DNA of 64,000 nt from Burkholderia sp. SRS-46 (GTDB lineage: Bacteria > Pseudomonadota > Gammaproteobacteria > Burkholderiales > Burkholderiaceae). Positions 27,613-38,281 of the stretch are shown here, in pieces; within the stretch, counting starts at the first letter, position 1, and the number at the start of each line of letters is the position of its first letter. The position numbers and the translations under genes are program-made. The notes below the pieces were generated by a model. It was not told the DNA's origin, searched no databases, and saw only the letters and a program-made list of their open reading frames with translations. Where the stretch lies: NCBI RefSeq assembly GCF_004343775.1, contig NZ_PTXL01000001.1, positions 930,001-994,000 on the forward strand. Direction: 5' to 3'.

Positions 27613-28833
27613 TCAGCCGACGCTGCTACGCGTATTGACCGATTGCGTCATGTCGATGCCGCGGCGTTCCGGGCTGAACACGATCAGGATGGCGATCACG
27701 ATGGCGACGGTGCCGCACACGATCGCGAGCGCGAGGCTGTAGTCGTTGCCGTGCGACACCGCGAGCGACGCCTGCATCGTCGCGTTGCCGGACGCGAGCA
27801 GGTTGCCGAGCTGGTAGACGAAGCCGGGGAAGGTCGCGCGGATTTCGTCGGGCGAGATCTCGTTCAGGTGCACGGGAATGATGCCCCACGCGCCCTGCAC
27901 GGAAATCTGCATCAGGAACGCGCCGGCGGCGAGCGCGAGCGGGCCGCTCGAGTAGGCCCACAGCGGCAGCACCGGCAGCGCGATCAGCGCGGCGATGAAG
28001 ATCGTGCGGCGGCGGCCGATCTTTTCGGAGAGCGCGCCGCAGGTGAGCCCGCCGACGATCGCGCCGAGGTTCAGCACGATCGTGATCCACGACACCGTGT
28101 GCGGATCGAAATGATGCTGCTCGCGCAGGAAGGTGGGGTACAGGTCCTGCGTGCCGTGCGAGAAGAAGTTGAACGCGGTCATCAGCACGACCGCATAGAT
28201 CGCGAGCTTCCAGTTCTGCTGCAGCGTGGTCGCGAGGCTCGGGCGCGGGCGCTTTTCCATCTGCTTCCACGCAGGCGATTCGGGCACGTGCGCGCGCACG
28301 TACAGCACGAGCAGCGCGGGCAGCACGCCGATCATGAACATCCCGCGCCAGCCGATGTACTGGTAGAGCACGCCGAATACCACGGACGCGAGCAGGTAGC
28401 CGCTCGGGTAGCCGGCCTGCAGCAGCCCCGACACGATGCCGCGCGAATGGGTCGGCACGGTCTCCATCGTCAGCGCGGAGCCGACACCCCATTCGCCGCC
28501 CATCGCGACGCCGAACAGCGCGCGCAGCACGAGCAGCGCGGCCAGGCTCGGCGCGAAGCCCGATGCGAGCTCGATCAGCGAGTAGCACGCGATGTTGACC
28601 ATCAGCGTCGGGCGGCGGCCGAAGCGGTCGGCGAGCCGGCCGAAGATCAACGCGCCGAGCGGGCGCATCGCAAGCGTGAGCGTCAGTGCGAACGCGACGG
28701 CCGGGATGTTCGAATTGAACTCGGCCGCGATGTCCTTCAGCACGAAGACCATCAGGAAGAAATCGAACGCGTCGAGCGTCCAGCCGAGATAGGCGGCGAT
28801 CGTGACGTTGCGTTGCTCGCGGGTCCAGCTCAT
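27613..28833 (-). CDS. MFS transporter, metabolite:H+ symporter type
   Basis: A 406-residue protein with 12 predicted transmembrane segments. The MFS motif between helices 2 and 3 is GRLADRFGRRPTLM. The N-terminus (YLGWTLDAFDFFLMVFVLKDIAAEF) is typical of the carboxylate/sialate symporter group (NanT/ShiA/KgtP-like). An AGGAG sits 10 nt before the ATG at 28833. It is alone in its direction. The substrate, probably an organic acid, cannot be decided. Confidence 0.88.
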   Translation of the reverse strand: MSWTREQRNVTIAAYLGWTLDAFDFFLMVFVLKDIAAEFNSNIPAVAFALTLTLAMRPLGALIFGRLADRFGRRPTLMVNIACYSLIELASGFAPSLAALLVLRALFGVAMGGEWGVGSALTMETVPTHSRGIVSGLLQAGYPSGYLLASVVFGVLYQYIGWRGMFMIGVLPALLVLYVRAHVPESPAWKQMEKRPRPSLATTLQQNWKLAIYAVVLMTAFNFFSHGTQDLYPTFLREQHHFDPHTVSWITIVLNLGAIVGGLTCGALSEKIGRRRTIFIAALIALPVLPLWAYSSGPLALAAGAFLMQISVQGAWGIIPVHLNEISPDEIRATFPGFVYQLGNLLASGNATMQASLAVSHGNDYSLALAIVCGTVAIVIAILIVFSPERRGIDMTQSVNTRSSVG

Positions 28834-29110
28834 GGCGGACGTCTCCTGGTTGGCTCGCGCCGTGTCGGATCGCATCTGCGGGCCGCCCGGCCGGCGCGCC
28901 GCGCGGGGGCATCCATCGAGTGTAGGTCGCCGTGCCACATGCGACGGCGCGCGCCATCGCCGAATCGGGAATAATCCCTACGAAATGGTTTGTTTCCCGT
29001 CCTGCAAACCCCGCTTGCAACCGTCGCGCGCGTGCCGTGTCGTGGTCCTGAAGGGTGACTGTCAGGCTGTCGTCAATCGACGGCGCGCATGCGCCGACCC
29101 AGGAGCCCCG

Positions 29111-29653
29111 ATGACCGATCGTCCCGCCGTTGCGCTGCCCGTGCTCGAGACCGCCCGCCTGTGGCTGCGGCCGCGCGTGCTCGCCGATCTCGACGCGTGC
29201 CTCGCGATGGACCGCGATCCCGAGGTCACGCGGCACATCGCCGGGCCGTGGCATGACCCGGTCGAGCACCGCCGCTTCGTCGAGCACCGGATCACGCGCG
29301 ACTATCCGCCCGGGCTCGGCTACTGGTCGATCTTCGAGAAGGCGGCGCCGGACGCGTTCGTCGGCTGGATGCTGCTGATTCCCGACTATGCGGACGGCGG
29401 GCACGACGTCGAGATCGGCTGGCGGCTGGTGCGCGCGGCGTGGGGGCGGGGCATCGCGAGCGAGGCCGCGGTGGCCGTGGTGCGCCATGCGTTCGATACC
29501 GTGCGATTGCCGCGCGTGATCGCCGACATCGCGGCGGAGAATGCCGGCTCGCTGAACGTCGCGCGCAAGCTCGGCATGCGCCGCATCGGCGTCGTGCGGG
29601 ACGGCATTCCGTACGTGCGCCACCGGCTCGTGCGCGACGACCTGCGCGTGTAG
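29111..29653 (+). CDS. GNAT-family N-acetyltransferase (RimJ/RimL type)
   Basis: A 180-residue GNAT protein starting LPVLETARLWLRPRVLADLDA, with the acetyl-CoA-binding stretch RAAWGRGIASEAAVAVVRHAF and the RimJ-like ending ENAGSLNVARKLGMRRIG. AGGAGCCCCG precedes the ATG. It is probably an amino-group acetyltransferase of a protein or small molecule; the substrate is unknown. It is divergent from the MFS gene with a 277-bp gap in which I see no other gene. Confidence 0.88.
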   Translation: MTDRPAVALPVLETARLWLRPRVLADLDACLAMDRDPEVTRHIAGPWHDPVEHRRFVEHRITRDYPPGLGYWSIFEKAAPDAFVGWMLLIPDYADGGHDVEIGWRLVRAAWGRGIASEAAVAVVRHAFDTVRLPRVIADIAAENAGSLNVARKLGMRRIGVVRDGIPYVRHRLVRDDLRV

Positions 29654-29779
29654 CGCGTCATGCGGCGCGCGCATGCTTGTCATGAATCGTCAAACCGGGG
29701 CAGGCGACGGGTGCGAGGTATTAACGCCGCGCGCGATCAGGAGTATCGTTGCCGGAATTTGCTGACAGAGGGCACGATC

Positions 29780-30406
29780 ATGTCACTTGGCCGCGACGTT
29801 CATCTCATCCCCGTCAAACTCGAGGCGCTGCGCCCGACCCAGATGACGGTCGGCTATCGGGAAGTGAAAGCCAAGCGCAAGCACTGGAAGACGCTCGGCA
29901 AGCGCGAGCGCAAGGCGGCGATCGATTCGCACTGGTTTCCGGCGATCGTCGGGCCTGAAGGCCGGCACTTCATCACCGATCACCATCATCTCGGCCTCGC
30001 GCTGATCGAGGAGGGCGAGACGACCGTGAAGGCGATGCTGCTGAAGGATCTGTCGTGGCTCGACGAGACGATCTTCTGGCGGATGATGGAGCACAACCAG
30101 TGGGTGCACCCGTTCGGCGCGGACGGCGCGCGCCGCGATTACGACCATTTGCCGAAGGCGCTCACGGGCCTCGAGGACGATCCGTACCGCAGCCTCGCGG
30201 GCGAGCTGCGCACGGCGGGCGGCTATGCGAAGGACGCGACGCCGTTCAGCGAATTCCTGTGGGCCGACTACCTGCGCCAGCACGTGACGCTCGACCAGAT
30301 CCGCAAGAACTTCGACAAGGCGCTCGACGCCGCGCTGACACACGCGCACGAGCAGAACGCGCGCTATCTGCCCGGCTGGTCGGGCGTCATCGTCACGAAA
30401 GGCTGA
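29780..30406 (+). CDS. ParB-like (ParBc_2-type) domain protein
   Basis: A 208-residue protein with HLIPVKLEALRPTQMTVGYREVKAKRKHW at its start, then a conserved block HWFPAIVGPEGRHFITDHHHLGLALIEEG. This matches the stand-alone ParB-like family usually annotated chromosome partitioning protein ParB, but no ParB helix-turn-helix or ParA partner is present. The double His/Asp stretch TDHHH could be an active site of the nuclease-like fold. A cellular role is not established. It is followed by the SulP gene after 25 bp, possibly co-transcribed. Confidence 0.8.
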   Translation: MSLGRDVHLIPVKLEALRPTQMTVGYREVKAKRKHWKTLGKRERKAAIDSHWFPAIVGPEGRHFITDHHHLGLALIEEGETTVKAMLLKDLSWLDETIFWRMMEHNQWVHPFGADGARRDYDHLPKALTGLEDDPYRSLAGELRTAGGYAKDATPFSEFLWADYLRQHVTLDQIRKNFDKALDAALTHAHEQNARYLPGWSGVIVTKG

Positions 30407-30431
30407 CCGGCGCGCCACGCCACGCTCCCGC

Positions 30432-32150
30432 ATGACAACCACGCCGCCCCATTCCGACGCCGGTCCGCAGCATGCGGACCATTTCGCCGCGCTCGATGCG
30501 GCGCGACCGCCGCGCGCGCAGCGGATCGGCCGCGACGCGCTGGCCGGCCTATCGATCGCGGGCCTGCTGATCCCGGAAGCGGTCGCGTACGCGGGGCTCG
30601 CGAACCTGCCGCCGCAGGCCGGCCTGATCGCGCTGCTGTCGGGGCTCGTCGTCTACGCGCTGACGGGCAGCAGCCGGTTCGCGATCGTGTCGTCGACGTC
30701 GTCGGCGGCCGCGGTGCTCGCGGCGACGGTGTTCGCCGAGTCGAGCATGGGGCTCGCCGCGCAGCTCGCGCTCGCGGCCGCGCTCGTCGCGATGACGGGC
30801 GTGCTGTTCATTCTCGCGGGGGCGTTCCGGCTCGGCGGCATGTCGGATTTCGTCGCGCGGCCGGTGCTGCGCGGCTTCACGTTCGGCCTCGCGCTGACGA
30901 TCGTGATCAAGCAGCTGCCGAAGATCTTCGCGATCAAGGTGCAGCACAGCGATGCGCCGCGCGTGGCGCTCGACCTGGTCGAAGGCCTCGCGCGCGCGAA
31001 CTTCGCGAGCGTCGCGCTCGGCGGCTCGGCGCTGGCGCTCCTGTTCGTGCTCGGGCGCCGCTCGCGCGTGCCGGCGACGCTGGTCGTGATCGTGCTGTCG
31101 ATCGCGGCCGGCTACTTCGTCGACTGGCAGCGCTACGAGATCGCGGTCGTCGGACACATCGATTTCCAGCACATCGCCTTCGGGCTGCCGATGCTCGACC
31201 GCAACGCATGGATGCAGACCACCGAGCTCGCGTTCGCGCTGATGCTGATCCTCTATGCGGAATCCTATGGATCGATCCGCAATTTCGCGCTGAAGCACGG
31301 CGACGCGGTGTCGCCGAACCGCGATCTCGTCGCGCTCGGCTGCGCGAATCTCGTGTCGGGGCTGCTGCACGGGATGCCCGTCGGCGCCGGTTATTCGGCG
31401 ACCTCCGCGAACGAGGCGGCCGGCGCGCAATCGCGTTTCGCCGGGCTGTGGGCGGCCGGCGTGATCGCGCTGATCGTCTGGCTGCTGCTGCCGCAACTGG
31501 CGCGCACGCCCGAGCCGGTACTCGCGGCGATCGTGATCTTCGCGGTCAGCCATTCGCTGCATCCGACGGTGTTCCGGCCGTACTGGGTCTGGCATCGCGA
31601 CCGGCTCGTCGTGATCGCCGCGCTGCTCGCGGTGCTGGTGCTCGGCGTGCTGCACGGGCTGCTCGCCGCGATCGGCGTGAGCCTGCTGCTGACGCTGCGC
31701 AAGCTGTCGGAGCCGAACGTGAGCGTGCTCGGCCGGCTGCGCGACAGCCACGATTTCGTCGACGTGTCGATCCACGCGGACGCGAAGCCGGTGCCCGGCG
31801 TGCTGATCGCGCGGCCGGAGGCGCAGCTGTTCTTCGCGAACGCGGACCGGATGCTGAACCGCGTGCGTGCGCTCGTGAAGGCGGCGCCGGATACGCACAC
31901 GGTGCTGCTGAGCCTCGAGGAGACGCCCGACGTCGACGGCACGACGATCGAATCGCTGCGCACGTTCGCCGCCGAATGCGCGGCGCGCGGCCAGCGCTTC
32001 GCGATGGTGCGGCTCAAGCTGCACGCGCTGAACGCGCTGCATCGCGCGGCGGACGACACGCTGCGTGCTGACGCGATGTCGGAGCTGAGCGTCGACGAGA
32101 GCCTGCAGCAGCTGCAGGCATCGGGCGAGGTGGCGACGGCGGGCGGGTGA
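30432..32150 (+). CDS. SulP-family inorganic anion transporter with STAS domain
   Basis: A 572-residue membrane protein. The N-terminal signature IPEAVAYAGLANLPPQAGL and AIVSSTSSAAAVLAA are SulP (SLC26) motifs, spread over 10-14 transmembrane segments to about residue 430, followed by a cytoplasmic STAS domain (about 440-560; LFFANADRMLNRV, DVDGTTIESLRTF). Members carry sulfate, bicarbonate or dicarboxylates; which one applies here is not visible. Confidence 0.9.
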   Translation: MTTTPPHSDAGPQHADHFAALDAARPPRAQRIGRDALAGLSIAGLLIPEAVAYAGLANLPPQAGLIALLSGLVVYALTGSSRFAIVSSTSSAAAVLAATVFAESSMGLAAQLALAAALVAMTGVLFILAGAFRLGGMSDFVARPVLRGFTFGLALTIVIKQLPKIFAIKVQHSDAPRVALDLVEGLARANFASVALGGSALALLFVLGRRSRVPATLVVIVLSIAAGYFVDWQRYEIAVVGHIDFQHIAFGLPMLDRNAWMQTTELAFALMLILYAESYGSIRNFALKHGDAVSPNRDLVALGCANLVSGLLHGMPVGAGYSATSANEAAGAQSRFAGLWAAGVIALIVWLLLPQLARTPEPVLAAIVIFAVSHSLHPTVFRPYWVWHRDRLVVIAALLAVLVLGVLHGLLAAIGVSLLLTLRKLSEPNVSVLGRLRDSHDFVDVSIHADAKPVPGVLIARPEAQLFFANADRMLNRVRALVKAAPDTHTVLLSLEETPDVDGTTIESLRTFAAECAARGQRFAMVRLKLHALNALHRAADDTLRADAMSELSVDESLQQLQASGEVATAGG

Positions 32151-32156
32151 CGGGCG

Positions 32157-33188
32157 TCAGCGCGGGTCGAGCACCTCGAAGCGGTACGCGATCTCGAGCG
32201 GCTGGGCCGGATCGAGCGTCACCGCGGTCGCGACGCCGCGCGCACTGATCGGGTTCGGCGCGAGCGACGCGCGGCAGCCGAGCTCGAACGCGCTCGCGAC
32301 CGGCTCGACGCCGACGCACAGGTTGCGGCCATGCCACGGCGCATACGCGCGGCCGCGATTGCTGATCCACAGCAGCAGCGACGGCAGCACGGCCGCATCC
32401 CAGGTCAGCCGGTAGGCGGCGCCGGCCGCGTTGTCATGCAGCGTCACGCGGCCGTCGATCCCGCACAGCTGCACGATTTCCTCGGTCGCGTCGGCGAACG
32501 GCAGTCGGTCGAATGCGCGCCGGCCGCCGTCGACCAGCGGCACCCGGTCAAGCGTCTCGAAGGTCGCGCCGGGCCGGCCGCGCGACACGCCGGGCTCGGG
32601 GCCGCCGGGGTGGACCATCCCGAAGCGGAACGCGCCCGGCTCGATCCGGAACGCGCCGGCGAGCGCCGGCAGCGCGAGGTTCGGATGCAGGCCGGCCGGG
32701 CGGCGCGCGGCGCTGCGCGCGTCGATCCGCAGCACGATGTCGAGCGCCGCGCGCCGAGGATCGGCGCGGATCGTGCGCGTGACACGCGCGATCGGCGAGC
32801 CGGCCGGGTAGTCGAGCGCGATCTCGATGGCGTGCGACGTGCGCCGCACGCACGCCCATTCGCCGATGCATCCGTAGCCATGCTGAAGATCGTCGCTCGC
32901 ATCGCGCGGCGCATCGGGCGCGGCAACCGGCGTCGCGACCGCGTCGCGCCAGCCGCCGGCGAGGCCGTCCGACGCATACGGCACGCCGAACGGCACGCAC
33001 GCGAATTCGCTGCGCATCGTGCCGAGCAGGCCGTCGGGCGGCGCGCCCGGTTCGCCGAGCCACGGCGGTTCGTAGAACGGCCGGATCACGCGCGCGCCGT
33101 TGAAGAAGGCGATGCCGCCGAGCATGCCGCCGCGCGCATGGAGGTCGAACGCGCCGTGCGCCCATTCGAGATGCCAGACTGAGTTCAT
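32157..33188 (-). CDS. Aldose 1-epimerase family protein
   Basis: A 343-residue protein of the galactose mutarotase-like fold. It has HPNLALPALAGAFRIEPGAF with the conserved His, RLTWDAAVLPSLLLWISNRG and the ending CVGVEPVASAFELG with the conserved Glu. It interconverts alpha and beta anomers of sugars. It is the last gene of the minus-strand sugar operon and follows zwf by 43 bp. The enzyme would supply the correct anomer for the upstream kinase or dehydrogenase. Confidence 0.85.
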   Translation of the reverse strand: MNSVWHLEWAHGAFDLHARGGMLGGIAFFNGARVIRPFYEPPWLGEPGAPPDGLLGTMRSEFACVPFGVPYASDGLAGGWRDAVATPVAAPDAPRDASDDLQHGYGCIGEWACVRRTSHAIEIALDYPAGSPIARVTRTIRADPRRAALDIVLRIDARSAARRPAGLHPNLALPALAGAFRIEPGAFRFGMVHPGGPEPGVSRGRPGATFETLDRVPLVDGGRRAFDRLPFADATEEIVQLCGIDGRVTLHDNAAGAAYRLTWDAAVLPSLLLWISNRGRAYAPWHGRNLCVGVEPVASAFELGCRASLAPNPISARGVATAVTLDPAQPLEIAYRFEVLDPR

Positions 33189-33231
33189 GGATTCGATGCG
33201 TGAGTGCGATCGTGATGCGGCGTGCCGCCGG

Positions 33232-34719
33232 TCAGTTTTCTTCCTCGCGCCAGCAGGTGCCGTGCCGCGCGAGCAGCGCGCTGGCGGGCGCGGGGCCCCA
33301 GCTGCCGGCCGCGTACGGCTTCGGCGCGGGCGCGCGCTGTGCGGCGGCGCCGAGGATCGGCGCGACCCAGCGCCATGCGGCTTCCTGCTCGTCGCGGCGC
33401 ACGAACAGCGCGAGGCGTCCCGCGATCACGTCGAGCAGCAGCCGCTGGTAGGCCTCCATCCGGTCCTGCTGGAAGAAGCGGTCGAACGCGAGATCGAGGT
33501 GCACGCCCTGCAGCGCCATGCCGAGCCCCGGCTGCTTCGCGAGCGTGCTGAGCCGGATCGATTCGTCGGGCTGCAGGCGGATCGTCAGCCGGTTCGAGCC
33601 GGACCGCAGCGCGGCGGCGCCGAGCGCGGCATGCGGCACCGGCCGGAAGTTGACGACGATTTCCGCGACGCGATCGGCGAGCCGCTTGCCGGTGCGCAGG
33701 AAGAACGGCACGCCGGCCCAGCGCCAGTTGTCGACTTCCGCTCTCAGCGCGACGAAGGTCTCGGTCGTGCTGTCGGGCGTCACGCCCGCTTCGTCGTGGT
33801 AGGCCGGCACGGCGACGCCGCGCACCGCGCCCGCGCGATACTGGCCGCGCACGACGCTGCGCGCGATCTCGTCGGCGGCGAGCGGCTTCAGCGCGCGCAG
33901 CACGCGCAGCTTCTCGTCGCGCACCGCGTCGGCATCCATCGACTGCGGCGGCTCCATCGCGATGATCGCGAGCAGTTGCAGCAGGTGGTTCTGCACCATG
34001 TCGCGTAGCGCGCCGGTCTGGTCGTAGAACGGGCCGCGCCCGCCGACGCCGAGTTCCTCCGCGACGGTGATCTGGATGTTCTCGATCCATTCGCGGCGCC
34101 ACAGCGGCTCGAACATCACGTTGCCGAAGCGCAGCGCGAACAGGTTCTGCACCGCTTCCTTGCCGAGGTAGTGATCGATCCGGTAGATCTGCTCCTCGGC
34201 GAAGATCGCGCCGACCGCGTCGTTGATCGCGGCCGACGACGCGAGATCGTAGCCGAGCGGCTTTTCGAGCACGACGCGCGACGACGCCGGCGCGAGGCCC
34301 GCCGCCGCGAGCGAGCGGCAGATCGGCACGAACAGCGACGGCCCGGTCGCGAGATAGAAGATGCGCCGGCCCGGCATCGGCTCGAGCGCGTCGGCGAGCC
34401 GTGCGAACGCGTCCGGCCGGCTCGCGTCGAGCCCGACGTAGGCGAGCCGTTCGACGAAGCCGCGCCACGCTGCCGCGTCGAACGCCGCGCCTTCGACGTG
34501 CGGCCGCACGGATGCGTCGATCCAGCGCAGGTAGTCGGCATGGTCGAACGGGTTCTGCGCGACCGCGACGATGCGTCCGGCGGGCGCAAGCAGGCCGTCG
34601 CGATGCGCGGCGTACAGCGCCGGCAGGATCTTGCGCATCGCGAGGTCGCCCGTGCCGCCGAACAGCACGAACGCAAAGGCCGCTGGGTCGCGCGTGGCGC
34701 TCGCGTGCGGGGCGTTCAT
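33232..34719 (-). CDS. zwf: Glucose-6-phosphate 1-dehydrogenase
   Basis: A 495-residue enzyme oxidising glucose-6-P to 6-phosphogluconolactone, the entry to the Entner-Doudoroff and pentose phosphate routes. The NAD(P)-binding motif FGGTGDLAMRK is near residue 20 and the active-site signature RIDHYLGKE near residue 180. The start at 34719 overlaps the end of the kinase gene by 4 bp (ATGA), so translation is coupled. No 6-phosphogluconolactonase or edd/eda gene is in the operon. Confidence 0.95.
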   Translation of the reverse strand: MNAPHASATRDPAAFAFVLFGGTGDLAMRKILPALYAAHRDGLLAPAGRIVAVAQNPFDHADYLRWIDASVRPHVEGAAFDAAAWRGFVERLAYVGLDASRPDAFARLADALEPMPGRRIFYLATGPSLFVPICRSLAAAGLAPASSRVVLEKPLGYDLASSAAINDAVGAIFAEEQIYRIDHYLGKEAVQNLFALRFGNVMFEPLWRREWIENIQITVAEELGVGGRGPFYDQTGALRDMVQNHLLQLLAIIAMEPPQSMDADAVRDEKLRVLRALKPLAADEIARSVVRGQYRAGAVRGVAVPAYHDEAGVTPDSTTETFVALRAEVDNWRWAGVPFFLRTGKRLADRVAEIVVNFRPVPHAALGAAALRSGSNRLTIRLQPDESIRLSTLAKQPGLGMALQGVHLDLAFDRFFQQDRMEAYQRLLLDVIAGRLALFVRRDEQEAAWRWVAPILGAAAQRAPAPKPYAAGSWGPAPASALLARHGTCWREEEN

Positions 34720-35654
34720 CGCGGCACGCTCGCGGTCGCGGCCGACGTGTCGAGCAGGGCGGCCACCTCGGCCGCCGTCGGCGCGTAGGCGCCCGGATGC
34801 GCGCACGCGACCGACGCGCATGCGGCCGCGTAGCGCAGGTGCTCGGCGGCCGGCGCGTCGGGGCGCGCGAGGAGGCTCGCCATCCAGCCGCCGACGCTCG
34901 CGTCGCCGCAGCCGACGGTGTCGGCGACGTCGGTCGGGAAGGCCGGCTGGAACAGCGTGTCGCCGCCATGGAACAGCTGCATGCCGGACGCGCCGCGCGT
35001 GACGAGCACGGCCGCGTCGGGCGCCCACGCGCGCAGTTGCGCGAGCGCGGCCGCTTCGTCGAGTTCGGGGAACAGCCCGCCCAGGTCTTCGTCGGACACC
35101 TTGATGTAGTGGGCGAGGCCGGCCAGCCGGCGCAGCGTCGCGCGATACGACGGATCGGCCATCGGCGCGCGGAAGTTCGGATCGAACGAGATCCGCTTGC
35201 CGGCCGCGCGCGCGGCCTGCGCGATGTCGATGAGCCGCGACGCGAGCGGCTCGCGCACCACGCCGAGCGAGCCGACGTGCACGATCTCGGCGGCGTCGAG
35301 CGCGCCGGCGGGCAGCGCGGCCGGATCGAACGCGAGGTCGGCGCTGTTCTCGCCGATGAAGAAGTAGTTCGGCGGCTGCTTGGACACGACCATCGCGAGG
35401 AACGGCGCACGGTCGACCTGGCGCATGAAGCGCATGTCGAGCCCGGCTTCGGCGCTCTTGCGCATCAGCTCGTCGCCGAAGATGTCGCGGCTGACCGTGC
35501 CGGCGAAGCCGGTCGGCACGCCGAGCCGCGCGCCGACGCGCGCGACGTTCCAGCACGAGCCGCCGGCGATGCTGTGCCAGTGCTGCGCGTCGTCGCGGAT
35601 GAAGTCGGTCAGCGCTTCGCCGAATACGACCAGGCGGGGGAGATTCGTCGTCAT
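34716..35654 (-). CDS. PfkB-family carbohydrate kinase, probable fructokinase
   Basis: A 312-residue ribokinase-fold sugar kinase. The N-terminal GGSCWNVARVGARLG and C-terminal DTVGCGDASVGGWMAS motifs are PfkB signatures; the usual GAGDAF anion-hole motif reads GCGDAS, with the catalytic Asp retained. Neighbouring pgi and zwf mean its product should be fructose-6-P, so fructose is the likely substrate. It is 9 bp after pgi. Confidence 0.87.
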   Translation of the reverse strand: MTTNLPRLVVFGEALTDFIRDDAQHWHSIAGGSCWNVARVGARLGVPTGFAGTVSRDIFGDELMRKSAEAGLDMRFMRQVDRAPFLAMVVSKQPPNYFFIGENSADLAFDPAALPAGALDAAEIVHVGSLGVVREPLASRLIDIAQAARAAGKRISFDPNFRAPMADPSYRATLRRLAGLAHYIKVSDEDLGGLFPELDEAAALAQLRAWAPDAAVLVTRGASGMQLFHGGDTLFQPAFPTDVADTVGCGDASVGGWMASLLARPDAPAAEHLRYAAACASVACAHPGAYAPTAAEVAALLDTSAATASVPR

Positions 35655-35663
35655 GTCAGAGCT

Positions 35664-37262
35664 TCACGCCGCGCTGCCGCGCCGTGCCTTGTAGCGGTTG
35701 ATCAGCTGGTTGGTGGAGCCGTCGTGCGAGCGGGCCGGGCCGGGCGCGTCGAGTTCGTTCTCGATCGCGACCGCGAGCCGCTTGCCGAGCTCGACGCCCC
35801 ACTGGTCGAACGAGTTGATCCGCCAGACCGCGCCCTGCACGAACACCTTGTGCTCGTACAGCGCGATCAGCGCGCCGAGCGACGCGGGGTCGAGCCGGTC
35901 CAGGCAGATCGTGGTGGTCGGGCGGTTGCCTTCGAAGCGGCGATGCGGCTCGTCGGGCGAGCGCGCGCCGTTCATCAGCGCCTCGGACTGCGCGAAGCAG
36001 TTCGCGACGAGGATGTCGTGATGCGCGTCGAACGCGTGCTGCGGCTGCATGCAGACGATCATGTCCGCAGGAATCACCGTGGTGCCCTGGTGCAGCAGCT
36101 GGAAGAACGCGTGCTGGCCGTTGGTGCCGGGCTCGCCCCAGATCACCGGGCCGGTCGCGTAGTCGACGCGCTCGCCCGCGAGCGTCACCGACTTGCCGTT
36201 GCTCTCCATGTCGAGCTGCTGCAGGTACGCGGGCAGCCGGTGCAGGGTGCGGTCGTACGGCGCGATCAGGTGGCTCGTCGCGCCGAGGAAGTTCTGATGC
36301 CAGATGCCGATCAGCGCGAGCAGCGCGGGCAGGTTGCGCTCGAGCGGCGCGTCGGCGAAATGGCGGTCCATCGCATGCGCGCCGTCGAGCAGCGCCTCGA
36401 ACGCGTCCATGCCGTTCTGCAGCGCGATCGGCAGGCCGATCGCCGACCACAGCGAATAGCGGCCGCCGACCCAGTCCCAGAATTCGAACATGCTGGCCGG
36501 GTCGATGCCGAACGCGGCGACCGCGTCGGCGTTGGTCGACACCGCGACGAAATGCCGTGCGATCGCGGCCTCGGGCGCGCCGCTCGCGAGCAGCCACGCG
36601 CGCGCTGTGTGCGCGTTGACGAGCGTCTCGCGGGTCGTGAAGGTCTTCGACGACACGACGAACAGCGTCGTCTGCGGATCGGTGCGTTTCAGCACCTCGG
36701 CGATGTCCGCGCCGTCGACGTTCGACACGAAGTGCATCGTCAGCCGTTCGTGCGCAGTCGGCTTGAGCGCCTCGCACACCATCTTCGGGCCGAGATCCGA
36801 GCCGCCGATGCCGATGTTGACCACGTCGGTGATCGCGCGGCCGGTATGGCCGCGCCATGCGCCGTCGCGCACCGCGCCGGCAAAGCCGCGCAGCCTCGCG
36901 AGGACGGCCGCGACCTGCGCGGCGGCATCCGTGCCGTCGACGATGCGCGGCGTGCGCGAGCGGTCGCGCAGCGCGACGTGCAGCACCGCGCGGCGCTCGG
37001 TGGCATTGATCCGCTCGCCGGCGAACATCGCGTCGCGGCGCGCTTCGACGCCGCTCGCGCGGGCGAGCGCGACGAGCCGCGCGAGCGTCTCGTCGACGAT
37101 CGGGTGCTTCGAGAAGTCGGCGAACAGGCCGGCCGCCTCGAGCGAGAAGCGCGCGGCGCGTTCGGGATCGCGCGCGAACAGCTCGGGCAGCGGGATGCCG
37201 GCCAGCGCGTCGCGATGGTCGGCGAGGGCACGCCACGCGGGCGTTTGGGTCAACGGGGTCAT
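35664..37262 (-). CDS. pgi: Glucose-6-phosphate isomerase
   Basis: A 532-residue enzyme interconverting fructose-6-P and glucose-6-[12 protein letters not shown] at about residue 152, [14 protein letters not shown], and the family signature [14 protein letters not shown] near residue 485 are present, with the catalytic Glu in [13 protein letters not shown]. Being placed with a kinase and zwf, it lets the cell push fructose-6-P into the glucose-6-P dehydrogenase route. It is 28 bp downstream of the binding-protein gene. Confidence 0.95.
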   Translation of the reverse strand: MTPLTQTPAWRALADHRDALAGIPLPELFARDPERAARFSLEAAGLFADFSKHPIVDETLARLVALARASGVEARRDAMFAGERINATERRAVLHVALRDRSRTPRIVDGTDAAAQVAAVLARLRGFAGAVRDGAWRGHTGRAITDVVNIGIGGSDLGPKMVCEALKPTAHERLTMHFVSNVDGADIAEVLKRTDPQTTLFVVSSKTFTTRETLVNAHTARAWLLASGAPEAAIARHFVAVSTNADAVAAFGIDPASMFEFWDWVGGRYSLWSAIGLPIALQNGMDAFEALLDGAHAMDRHFADAPLERNLPALLALIGIWHQNFLGATSHLIAPYDRTLHRLPAYLQQLDMESNGKSVTLAGERVDYATGPVIWGEPGTNGQHAFFQLLHQGTTVIPADMIVCMQPQHAFDAHHDILVANCFAQSEALMNGARSPDEPHRRFEGNRPTTTICLDRLDPASLGALIALYEHKVFVQGAVWRINSFDQWGVELGKRLAVAIENELDAPGPARSHDGSTNQLINRYKARRGSAA

Positions 37263-37290
37263 GATCGGCGAGGGTTCGGGTTCGGAAGGA

Positions 37291-38235
37291 TCAGTGCGGG
37301 GCGCTCCAGCCCTTGTAGCTCTTCACGTTGTCGCGCGTGATGAGCGCCGGCTCGATCAGGATCATCGGGTTGGCGGGCTTCTGGCCGTTCATGATGCCGT
37401 AGCCGACGTTCACGGCCTGCTGCGCCATCGCCCACGGATCCTGGCTCGACGACGCCTGCACGAGCGTGTTGGTCTTGAGCGCGGTCTCGATGTCGGGCGC
37501 GCCGTCGACCGACGTGATCACGATGCCGGTGCGGTTCAGCTGCTTCGCGGCGAGATCGCTGCCGACGGCCTGCGGATCGTTGATCGTGAATACGCCGTCG
37601 AGCTTCGGGAAGCGCGTCAGGTAGCCCTGCATCACGTTCATCCCGCCTTCGCGCGAGCCCTTGCCGTCCTGGTCGGCGGACAGCAGCTTGATGCCCGGAT
37701 TCTTCGCGAGCACGGCCTTGCAGCCGTTCACGCGGTCGACCACCGCCGACACCTGCGGGCCGTTCTCGATGATCACGTTGCCACGGCCGTTGAGCTTCTT
37801 CGCGAGGAAGTCGCACGCGAGCTCGCCGGCCTTCACGTTGTTGGTCTGCACGGTGGCGTTCGCGCCGGCCGCCGCGACGTCGACCGCGACGACGGTGATG
37901 CCGGCCGCCTGCGCCTTCTTCACCGCGGGCTCGATCGCCTTCGGGTCGGCGGCGTTGAGCAGGATCATGTCGACGTGCGCGGAGATGAAGTTGTCGATCT
38001 GCGTGAACTGCTTGTTCAGGTCGTAGTCGGCCGACACGGCGGTGACCTTCGCGTTCGGGTTGAGCTGCTTCGCGCGCGCCTCGGCGCCTTTCGCGATCGT
38101 CACGAAATACGGGTTGCCGAGCGAGCCGACGGTGATGCCGATCGACTTCAGCGGCTTGTCGGCGGCGTGCGCGGCCGGCGCGGCGAAGGCGAGCGCGCAG
38201 GCGATGCCGGTCAGGACGGCTTGGGGCTTGAACAT
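37291..38235 (-). CDS. Sugar ABC transporter substrate-binding protein (RbsB/FrcB type)
   Basis: A 314-residue periplasmic binding protein with a signal peptide ending AAHAA at about residue 24, then [21 protein letters not shown] and the typical two-domain periplasmic fold ([21 protein letters not shown]). Family members bind ribose, fructose, xylose or inositol; fructose is favoured by the kinase/pgi/zwf context. The start at 38235 is preceded by GGAGACAACG. Confidence 0.9.
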   Translation of the reverse strand: MFKPQAVLTGIACALAFAAPAAHAADKPLKSIGITVGSLGNPYFVTIAKGAEARAKQLNPNAKVTAVSADYDLNKQFTQIDNFISAHVDMILLNAADPKAIEPAVKKAQAAGITVVAVDVAAAGANATVQTNNVKAGELACDFLAKKLNGRGNVIIENGPQVSAVVDRVNGCKAVLAKNPGIKLLSADQDGKGSREGGMNVMQGYLTRFPKLDGVFTINDPQAVGSDLAAKQLNRTGIVITSVDGAPDIETALKTNTLVQASSSQDPWAMAQQAVNVGYGIMNGQKPANPMILIEPALITRDNVKSYKGWSAPH

Positions 38236-38281
38236 GTCGTTGTCTCCGTGAGGTAGGTTGCGGATGGCGGGCGGTGGCGCG